Below, piece by piece: positions 37,401-48,500 of a stretch of DNA of 64,000 bases. Positions within the stretch are counted from its first letter, which is position 1, and every line of letters begins with the position of its first letter. Both the position numbers and the translations under genes were made by a program. The stretch spans positions 37,501 to 101,500 of the forward strand of contig JAFBJZ010000103.1 of the NCBI GenBank assembly GCA_016785225.1, read 5' to 3'. Under the pieces are notes generated by a model that searched no databases, was not told the origin of the DNA, and saw only the letters and a list, made by a program, of their open reading frames with translations. The stretch is from Psettodes erumei (lineage: Eukaryota; Chordata; Actinopteri; Pleuronectiformes; Psettodidae).

Positions 37401-40400
37401 AAGTGGAGTCACGAGTCAGCGCGGCACCGCTCGCTGCTGAATCACAGGGGGTCGAAGGCAGCGAGTTTGCGGTTCCTTTTTAATTGTAATTAATTGTTTA
37501 TGAGTCTGAAATCGTCACAATTGTGATTTGAGTCGAGTCCAAGTCATGGGACTTCGGTCTCCACTTGTGTTTGGATTCTGATTGGTGCCGGGTTGCCGGG
37601 TAGCGGGCAGGTGTGTCCCATGTCGGAAAAAAACGCCAACGAGCATCAAAAGATTCCACCGGATAACGCCTGAGACGAGACTGAACCGACGAGACGCGTA
37701 AACCACACTACGACCTGGTTTAGCACAACATACGCCATCACTCACCTGTGCATGTAACCTCATACGCACATACACACCGACACACTGCACCGTACACTTT
37801 AGTAGATACGTACACGCTCGCAGACACAAATTTTTCTGTGCAACATGAGACATGGCAGTCAGTCCTCTCTTTGAGACGCTGGGTTTTCCCTCTGGCCCCT
37901 TGTGAAACAGAAAATAAATTGTTAACTAATGTATGAGCCGTAGCACTCAGGAAGACAAAGGTGGACTTATTCCACACAGGAGGGCGGATTAGGAAAATGG
38001 CCTCTTTCTCTCTCCATCAGCAATAAAAGTGTAGTAATGTTATGACTGAAATAAACGGCGCTTCTGTCTCCACGCCTCCGTGGTGCTGAACGTAGCACAG
38101 CAGCAGCACTCATCTGTTTTCTTATTATTCATATTCTCACGAACAGGAATAACGACGAGTGAAAGCGAACTCCATTGTTCGCCACTGTACTTAAATGCAG
38201 TTTTGAGGTATTGGTTCCATTTTCTGCCACCCTGAGTATATTTCAGGGGGAAAAGTACTGCACTTTTTACTTCCCTCGATTTCTCTGTCAGCCACTGTTC
38301 CTTTTCATATTGTTGTTAAACATTAGAACATGTGATAAGCTCATGAAATGCAAAGCATTGTGAAACGTTGGACCCAGTGGTTTCCAACCCCCTTTTTTTG
38401 GCCTTTGGCTAAGAAAGCTGTTTCACAGCGTTTACTGTTCGAAAAACTGAAAGGAGATTTGTGTCGGACAGAATCAGTCACGGGTGATACTTTACATACA
38501 TTTATCTGATAACACGTCAGCACTTAAGCATGAGGGCTCCGCTGGGAGTTTCTGCATGGCTGTGTTTGTACTTTTACTTCAGTAAAGGGTGGTCTTGTAC
38601 TTTGACAGTACAAGACGACGGCAACGTCACATTTTATCGTTAGGGTTGAGAACTAATTCAACTTTTCCTGAAAAAAAGCAAAGAACTTCTTTGCACGTGC
38701 TGTTGTTTACATTGGGACAAAATACCAAGAGAAATGACTAAAAACAAACAAGGAGTAAAGTTCACGACAGCATCTTTGGGTTGTAGCGTTAGGGCTCGGT
38801 TTCAAAACCGGAAAACGTTCTCCAGCATTTTCCAAATGGGGAAGTTCAGTTCACAACACTCTGCACTTTCTGACTTTTTTTTTTGTATCGGGGGTGGGGG
38901 GGTTGGAAAAATACACTGTTGCTGTGATGCAGAACAAAAGTTGTGTGGCCTCTTAAAATCAGGAAGAAATGTGAATAACTGGTGGTGCAGTTGGGATTAA
39001 ACAACACACGCACGTTGAGCAACATCCCCTAACGACTGTTGTGTAGGCGTCAAGCCACATCAAGTACAAAATGTGAGTAACTTACTCACAACTACAAACC
39101 CTGAGCTGTGGTAGCATGTTTGTCTGTCTGATAAAGACAGTGAAGTACATTTAATATTCATCTCTAATTCAAATCAACAGTAACAACAAACCTTTACACA
39201 CAGATGATGAGAAACACTTGCATCCGTGTAGAGCAACTGCAGTAGGTGCTTATCCAAACCCTGGATGGAAATTCTCATTTAATGTCACTTTTTTATGAGT
39301 CATGATTTGATTCCAACTGTGATGTAATAATACTGCAATCAGTTGTGCTTTTGTATTTCTTCAAGCGTTTTGAGGTGATTGGTTTAATTGATTTGATTAA
39401 ACATTCCCTCAAAGTATTTCAGGCAGCCCGGCGTACAGTACATTGAAAGCTTAACCCCCCAACTGTAACTCCAGACCAGTCAGGTAAAATGTAAAGTGAG
39501 GCTCCGATGTGAATGTTATTTCAGTACACTCGGGGGTTCACCAGTTAACGTAGCAGAGGTCAACATTTCACAACGGATTCATCTTAACCTTAAAAGAAGA
39601 AGTGAACACATTTCCTAACTAGGAGCCATGATTGTTGCTTCCTCCTCGTGGTCACTTTCACTCCCACCGACAGCCTCCCACTCTGGGCGGCAGCTGAACT
39701 GATTAGCTGGCTGATAATCAAATTAATTGAACACTATATTTTTTTTTTATAACCGATCAATAACATGAGTCTGATCACGCAGTCGTGTTTGTCGGTCTGT
39801 CCAAAGCATTCGGCTCTATTGACCGAGAGCTACTGTTGGACAGACTCATGCTGTAGAGCGGTTCAGGACCCAGTGGGCATGTTCAGATGGTCACAAGTCA
39901 AACCTCATGGAGCTCTCCAAGGAAATCTCCAAAGGTTCTATTCTAACCCTTGTTTTATTTTCTATTTTTATGAAGAACATCAGGAGGGGCATGCCCACAG
40001 TTAAAGTGCATCTTTATGCAGATGATACAGTGGTATACTCAGCTCAGTCTCTCCTCTCTGAATTGGGCCGTTGTCCACTCCAGACCACATTCAAATTTTC
40101 ATCTAAACATCTAATATTTGGCTGAATGACAGACGCTGGTTTAAAGTGCACACAGAGAACCTGGGGAAGAATCTGAAGAAGAGGCTTTTAGATTTCCTGT
40201 TAGTGTTTTGTGTGTAACTGAAAGCAGAGACTGCATGTAAGACCCAGGACTTTGTGGTCAACAAGACAAAATTAATGGAGATTTCATTGTCCTATTAACA
40301 GTATCATACCATGACTTTCTACTTATCTTCATTTATTGTCAACAAACTTTTTTGGACTATAAAATGTCAGAATAAAGAGGAAAAGACACCCATCATACTT

Positions 40401-42546
40401 TGTAAAGTCCAAAGTGTACCATTACGCTGTACTTGCTTGAAGTTGCTTCCTTGTGTTGTTTCCAGATTGATCCACGACTACCTGAGCGTGGCGCCCTTCG
40501 CAGACTACCTCGACAGCATGTACTACAACAGGTTCCTCCAGTGGAAATGGCTGGAGAGGTAAAGTTTGGTTCTGTTTCCTTTTCCCAACTTTCTCTCAGT
40601 TGTGCGCATCAGCACAATGCATAATCTCTTTGCACACACACACACCACTTAAAAGCTCACTCGGGCTCGTCTCGAGGCTGCATTAGCCTTAAAGCCATCA
40701 CAGAATACCAGTAACAACATGCTCTGGGAGTTGCCTCATTCCTTACTCTCCCCAGTGTCCTCATGTCCTCGGGGTTACGGGGGCGAGAACAACGCAGTCG
40801 CTTCAGTCGTGATATCAGCGTTACGTATTTTGAGACAGGAGTTTTGAAATTGCCCAATAGCACATTTCACAGCTCAGCTGGATTTTAGCAGTGAGGCCGC
40901 CTTCCGAACAGGCTGTTGTTGTGAGGCGAAAAGGTTAGACGTCAGTGAGCGTCTGCTGTGTCACAGAGAAGGTTTTGTGTTTTTTGTAATTATGGGTAGT
41001 GATGCAGGAGGCGAAGCGGGTAATTCTTGTGTCTAATCAGACAGTAAAGTGCATTCATAAGTGCAGAAACACAGACCAGTGTGTTTCTTCTCAGCTAGAC
41101 TGAGGTAAAAATAAAACACAAAACAACGATGCCCCAAAAATAACTGCTGAATGTACCACAAACATCAGCTACGTGTTAACTTGGGCTTCTGGTGATAATT
41201 GTGGGCATTTTTCACCTTTTTCTGACATTTTATACGCTGAACAATCAATTTTATTTCAAGTTTATTTATGGTCAGGCATATTAATGGATGCTTGTCAGTT
41301 GGAAATTTACTTACACAACGCATCAGCGACCAAGCACGTCGGCTTGGTCAAAACTAAGTGGGGGTGAATTCTTAGCTACACTCACTTGCTAAGAATATGA
41401 GTTTCCACAGGTAGGCTCCTGGGAAAATTCCCAGAAACTGCTAGGATCTCAGTTCCTGGTAATCAGCCCTGCTCACCCAACTGTTGTCTCGTGTCTTTCA
41501 CTACAGAATTATTAAGGCGTTAAGTTGTTGGTGGAGAAATAAGTTTGAGTCATCACCATTATGATGGTTGTTATGAGTTTTATCAGGCTTGTTTACAGGT
41601 GGAGAGGGTTGGCCTGGAACTCCGACGGTTCCCAGACTCCGTCTTGAAAGAAACCCTCAGTGATGCTGTAAATAAACCTGTGCATCCTGGTTTCGGTTTT
41701 ACACTGCTGCTCCTCGAGGATCAGCCGACAGGAATCCCTGCACAGTGACGTGAATAAAGACGATCAGGCCCGAATCCTTGAGGTGATGACAGACAGATGC
41801 AGGACGGAGTGACGACAGACGAGAGGAAAATACGAAGAAGGGAGGGAAGAAGACAGACGCTCAGTAAAAGCAGACAAAACAGCAGCAGGAGAGAAGCGTC
41901 TGTACGTGGCCTTGATTCAGTCTCCACGAGCCGCTTATCGGTCAGAAACCTCCGTCTCTGCGGCAGCTTTCCAGGAACTGTGGAGCATTTAATGACCTTG
42001 AATTTCTCATTTCATCCAGTGGGGGGGTTACAGAAGCTTTCACAAACCACAGGGTCAGTGAATCCTCCCCACCACCATCATCGCTGTGTGTGTGGGGAGG
42101 GTGTAATTTCTAATTCTTCAAGTGCACAGAAACACAGAAACCCCCACCATAATTGGAGTTAAAAGGTTTTCTCACAGCAGTAATGTCAGGCTGAGGGAGG
42201 ATGCCGAGGAAATGAGAACGAGCTGCTCGCGTTATCGTTACTGAATGAAACACTTTAGTACAGTGTTGAGACACATTTTGGGAAATATTCTTATTGGGAA
42301 AGATTCATATTCACCCTTATTGCTAAGTGAGAGTGATCAGGGGCTTGATACTCTTACCTGTCTGTCTTTTGATTTTAGTTGTTTTCATGCTTTTATTAAT
42401 TTAATCCTGAAACGTTATGCTTGAAATGACAAGGGTTAAATCCGGGCCAGTGTCTTCCTGCCTTTTGGTCTGAGCAGAGCATCATGAAACATGACAGCAC
42501 CTGATGGTGGGACTCGTGTCTTGTCCTGCCTCTGCTCTGAGGCCAG

Positions 42547-42582
<36 letters not shown>

Positions 42583-45500
42583 ATTTGTTGTTTTCCAAAG
42601 TACCAGGTTATTATATTTAATAGGTTATTTTGAATGTTATGAGTAAAACATTTCTACTTTTTTGTTTATTATCACAATAATAATAACTTTATTTATACAG
42701 CACCTTCCAAAACACAAAGTGCTTTAAAGTAGAAACAGAGAATAAAAGTAATATAGCGATACTAAAACAATTACAACTATTAGAAAAAAAGCCATGAGAC
42801 AAGAGTGGTTTCAAGAAGAGAGTATGCTGAGTTTGATCCACAGCTAGGGAGTGCAGACACTTGGTGACTAGTCGAGATTTTGGAGGCATTATTGGTGGAT
42901 CTCAGGTATTGATCAGGCTCACACGGAGACAGCAGATCACAGATATAAGAAGGAGTTCAACCGTTCAAGGTTAAAATCTTAAAACTGATGGGTGACCAGT
43001 GAAGAGAAGCAAGGATCAGTGTTAAAGCAGTGTTTTACCGGTCAAAATTTTTTTTTAAAAAGTTGGAGTTGTGGATTCTGGAGGAGATAAAGTGTGGATG
43101 ATCTTTTCTAGATGTGCAAATGAAAGGAAACAGCCTCCTCTTACTTAAATATCTTAGTTGGACAAAGCAGGATTGTACAACTTTAGTCCCCTGACTGTCA
43201 AATGGCTTCAGATTCAAAAAGAACAAGTAGCTTATGTTCCCCTTTTTTTTTCGTTTAAAAAAATAAAACATTATTAGATAAAGCACCCAGAGATGAAATG
43301 ATAAATTGTTAATGCAGCTGTTGCTGAGACCAGAAGGTGGAATTTGAATTATTTAAGATCATGTCATCAGATCAAGTCATGCAACAATATTTGAATAATT
43401 TGATTTAACTGAACATTTTATGTCCTTTCATCGTACATAAAGATGTAAATAAACCCTGCATCCCATTGAAAAGTGTTTGCTGCAGGGAGATACACGGCTC
43501 CGTTTCATTACTGCAGACAGTTTACGCTTCAGTTCTGAACTTGATGGCAAACACAGCACAATGCTGTCTATGAAATATAAAATCTAATCTCCATGGTTTT
43601 AATGTTGGATTTCTTTTGTGTAGGCCTATTTGCCTATTTATAAAAAATTTAATAAGGTGCCACAAAAAGTGTTGTTTTGATATCAGCATCAAAGCTAGCA
43701 TTAGCCGGCTAATAGCCAACCTGTTTCACTTCAACAATGTCACGTCAGACCTGATGTTTCATAGAAAATGCTGTTTAATTGTGTGTGATATAAACGTTTT
43801 CCACATTTCAACATATTTCCCCACGTTGGTAGACAATAACACAAACACCAACATTCTTAAATGATTTAGCAAAGTTAGCTTGTTAACTAGCTAAACTAGC
43901 TAACATCCGGTAACTAGCTAGAAGCTAAGAACTTGGTTGAAGGTTGAAGGAAAAGCTTTTGCAACACAGTTGGGTTGTCCGTTTACCAAAATGAAAACAT
44001 CCTAACAGGATAATTTAGCATTAATCTAATAAGTTGCCTACTACTGAGGCTATTAGGAATGTTAACTTGATAGCTAGCTAAAGGCCTGCTTTCCAAGAGT
44101 CCCACTACATACTGTAGTTCCTGTGCACATCCCAATTTTAAATATTTGTTTGGGGGGAAAAACATGTATTTATTCCTATTACCACTGAGGATGTTGGTAC
44201 AAAGCTAAATGCAGTAATGGGCAAAGTAAGCGTAGTTATTGGAAGATGTCAGAATTAAAAACAAGCAGAAGCCCCACATCACAGGGCTCATTAAGCAGTG
44301 AATGACTCAGCCTGTTTTAATGAGTCCATGCACCAGGGTCCATTTAATGAATATGCTTGAATGACCGAACTTGTCCAAAGGGAGATGAAAAGCGAGCGCT
44401 GATACCAGGAGGGACCGGTTCAGTTTGTGGTCCTCATGAATGTTTCCACTGTTGAAACGTAGCTTATTATCGTGTTGTTTTCTTATTGCTTTATTTATGA
44501 AGTCTATCTATTTATGAAGATATCTGATTTACCTTAAAACAGCCTTTTAAATCTGCTTTTTGTTCCAGAAACATCCATATGTTCAACCTTTTTTGTAATT
44601 AGAGCATCATTTCCATGTGATAAGTTGCATCTTGAACACCTTTTTTAAAAACCACTGTTCTGTATAATGAGAGGGAGTTGAAAACATGTTTTAACTGGAG
44701 CTTTATATGCTTTGCATTGTGTTTTAATTGAGTTTCTCTCTCTGTCTCTGTCCAACAGGCAACCGGTGACGAAAAATACATTCCGACAGTACCGAGTTTT
44801 AGGGAAAGGAGGCTTTGGAGAGGTGAGTACACCAGGCGGGATATAAATAAGGAATAAAAATGCTGGATTCCAGACAAATTAAAATGTTCAAATGATAAAC
44901 CTCCTGTTATACTGCAGACGTATGTACTTTGGTAGGATACAATGTACTCTGGACAGCAGAATAAGTAAACAGTTCATCCTGGGGTTAATGAAGCTGGCGC
45001 CCACCATCACCCATCCATAACATGTTGCATCATTCCTCAGCTCTCTTCAAATTAGACTCATTATGGCTTTGTAGGGCTCAAATGCCTGACCTCAAAATAA
45101 AAGAAGTACCTTCCCAAAACAAAAACTTCACTGACTTGAAAGGCTGTAATTGTTCAAAGAGCCGTAGTCTTTCTTAAGTGAATCTATTCCTTGGCTCCTG
45201 AAAAGAAAGACGCCCAAATCCCATTACACGCCGCTGAATGGTTTCTCTGTTACGTATGTGTGTGATAAGAGGAGTCTTCATTCTGTCCTGATCTCACGGC
45301 GATAACTGATTAAACGGCCGAACAATCGCGTCATGAGATAATGAGGGATATGAAAGGATAAAAGAAAACTTAATGAGGTTGTTACTGCGTGTTGTCAGTT
45401 ATGGTCAGGGCTGGTTTTTTTTCTTTTTGATAGTAAGGTTGATTACCTTGTGCTCTGTGTGTACTCGAAGTTCACCACCACAATATCTAACTGTCTGCTG

Positions 45501-48500
45501 AATGACACTGACTGTGGGCCAGATTTACTGCACCTGCTTCTCATGTTGCTGCCAGATCAGCACGTCTTAGGTCTTTAGGTGTTTATTTGACTTCACTTTG
45601 TCGAGCTGTGTGCGTAGATTTCAATTACAATACAAAGTCTTTGGGCTGCTTTCTCTCAATGAATTTTTTTCTCGTACTCAGAAGCCAGAAATCACCACTT
45701 TCGTTTTTATTCCCATCTGAAGGTTTTTACAGAGAGTTTTAAACGTCAACATAAAAAATAAATGACATAATGTATGTGATTAGCTGGGGAAGTTAAGTTT
45801 TTTACCCTGTTCACCTGCAGTGTCTGGCCTTAAGGGAGGATCACGTAAATAGCAGGTGTTAACAGGGGCTGATGACTGTGCATTTCCTCTGGATTTATTA
45901 ACCTTGTACTCTCCGCCTCTGAAGACCAGGTGTAGAGACAGTGCGAAGGGGATTTACAGGAGCTGCGTGTGAAGTGGTGGTGATGAAAAGAAGCATTAAA
46001 TACCAGGATGTGGCCTTGTTTTAATTTCCTTTTTTTGATTTTGAGTTGCTTTGGTTGTCTTTGGTTTTAAATACCACTGCTCCATACAGTTTATATCTTC
46101 TCATCGCGTCCTTCACAATTCGATTATACAGCAGTTTATAAAAACAAAGGAGATTTTTTTTCCTCCGCTTAATTCACGGCTCTCTGTCTCCTCCTCTGTT
46201 TTCTTTGTTTGTGGTCTGTTGCCCCATAATTCATTTACAATCACGGTATTGTTTGGGGTCCTGATGCTCACAGAAATGTGTAGTCACAAGTTGGACTTTG
46301 ATGAAGTAGTCTCTGTTTTAGGACATGGAGTTATCTCCTCGTGACCTCTTCTTTTCTTGGCCCCCAACCCACTCTGCAGGTGTGTGCGTGTCAGGTGCGG
46401 GCCACAGGGAAAATGTACGCCTGTAAGAAGCTGGAGAAGAAGCGGATAAAGAAGAGGAAAGGCGAGTCCATGGCACTCAACGAGAAGCAGATCCTGGAGA
46501 AAGTCAACAGCAGATTTGTGGTGAGACTTTTCCTCCTCGATGATTTCAAGGTGCAAAATCTGGAAAATCGGAAAGAAAAAAAAAGAGGAAAGTTGAGATG
46601 CAGCTGCCTTTATGGCAAAAAAAGATTATTAATTTTGTGTTAGGGTTAGGGGTTAAAAATACGGTATCACCAGACTTTAGCATTAATATTTTAGGTTAAA
46701 TAGAGGTTTTAACAGTGAAACGCTTCACATATTCCCAAACCCTTCTCCTGGGTTTGTTCTCTGTGTGCAGACGTGATGTCTGCAACATTAACGACTGCAG
46801 TAATTAAAAGAAAACACTGCGGGTTTTGTTCTTGTCTCTGGTTTGGTTTGATTCTCTGCCAGATAACCTCTCCTTCAGTTTATTTGATTTTGACAGCGGT
46901 CGATGGGTCAGTTGGGTCCGGGCTCCCCCGGGCCTGAGGAGGCCCTGGGGAGTCCGATGCGGCTTCACTGTAAAATACACAGTCAGAAAACTTTAATTAA
47001 GGCAAATTATAGTTCCCCGAAATGTTGGCAGCGGGCTTTGTGGATGTAGGGAAATCTTCCTGAACGATCTCACATTAAAGTTCAAATCCAGCCTTTAACA
47101 TCAAACATTAACGTGACGCTCCTCTGTGTGCAGGTGAGTTTAGCGTACGCGTACGAGACGAAGGACGCCCTGTGCCTCGTGTTGACCCTCATGAACGGAG
47201 GAGACCTGAAGTTTCACATCTATCACATGGGCGAGGCGGGGTTCGACGAGAGGCGAGCCGTCTTCTACTCCGCGGAGATCTGCTGCGGCCTGGAGGACCT
47301 GCACCGGGAGCGAATCGTCTACAGGTGGGCGTGTTTGAACCTCAAGAAACGGCCAGGTTGTGCGTTTTCGTCCATTGTCTCATTCCCTCGTTCTTTCTCC
47401 TTCACTCAGGGACCTCAAACCAGAGAACATCCTGCTGGATGACCACGGTGAGTAGCTGCACTGGAAGGGAAAATCCCACATTTTCTACAAAAGCTAATCT
47501 AATTACTGTTTATTACGGGACAGTTTGTGTCAGAATTTGTCTATCTTCTCTCGTAACTCGATCATATCTGACCACACAGGCTTGAAAAACACATTTATAG
47601 ATTCAGCGTGACTTACTCGCCCAGATGTTATCATTATCTGATGGAGTACGGAGGATAAATGTCAGATTAATCCACTTAGAAAATAGAGAAAGATGCTCTT
47701 CATAATTCAAGAACTTGCCTGAGAACAAACACATTTTCAAGTTGTCTTCAGTATCACAGTAAACCTGAGGTACTTTTCTGTACATTTATATGCAAAACTG
47801 GAAAATCCTCATGATACAACTGAAAGCTAGGAAACAAGAGAGTCTTTGAGTTGAATTTTTTTTTTTAAATACGTGAATTTTCCTAAAAAGGCAGAAGACT
47901 GACCTGCAAACGAGCGCACATGTAATTAATCGATATAATTGACATAATTACATTTAGCAAGTCATTCATAATGCATTATAATTAGCCAGTGAAAAAGTCT
48001 ATGATTATTTCTGTGGCACACCCCAAACGCTGCACTGTGACGATAAAATGCGTTTCACACAGTAACTGTTTAAAGAACGCTGCGGTCGGAAGATAAAGAC
48101 ACTGTCTTTACATGTCATTAAGCAGAATGGAAGACTGTTATTCATCCTGTCGGGCTGGTTTTGGATTTAATGCAGAACCATGAGATGCCCTCGGGCTGTG
48201 GAGGAGTCTGGGATCTTGTATCACGGCAGTTGAGATCATTTTGTGTTGTGAATCAGCAGAGGGCGCTCTGACTCCAGCAGAGCGGCGTGATCTGAAAACG
48301 AAACGCTTTTCATTTCTGTGGGTGTTTGTGTCTCCAGGCCACATCAGGATATCAGATCTGGGTCTAGCGGTTCACGTGCCAGACGGACAGAGCATCAAGG
48401 GACGGGTGGGAACAGTAGGATACATGGGTAAGTGACCTCTGACCTCTGCCAACCTTTACTGGTGAGCGGCAGGTGTAAACACGCACTCCTCCGTCTCCTC

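Larger units (their letters stand above)
36466..40465 (+). other. grk6: grk6 intron 5
   Basis: 4-kb intron containing an AAGTC/GAGTC-rich dispersed repeat (37366-37425, 37501-37560) and a reverse-transcriptase relic (39765-40245). Intron 4 (35997-36364), just before exon 5, carries GT runs at 36167-36188 and 36320-36344. Confidence 0.7.
40559..44758 (+). other. grk6: grk6 intron 6
   Basis: 4.2-kb intron containing a GT microsatellite (42549-42581), a dispersed repeat (42672-43050) and a GCTAGC-rich patch (43690-43930). No gene. Confidence 0.7.
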
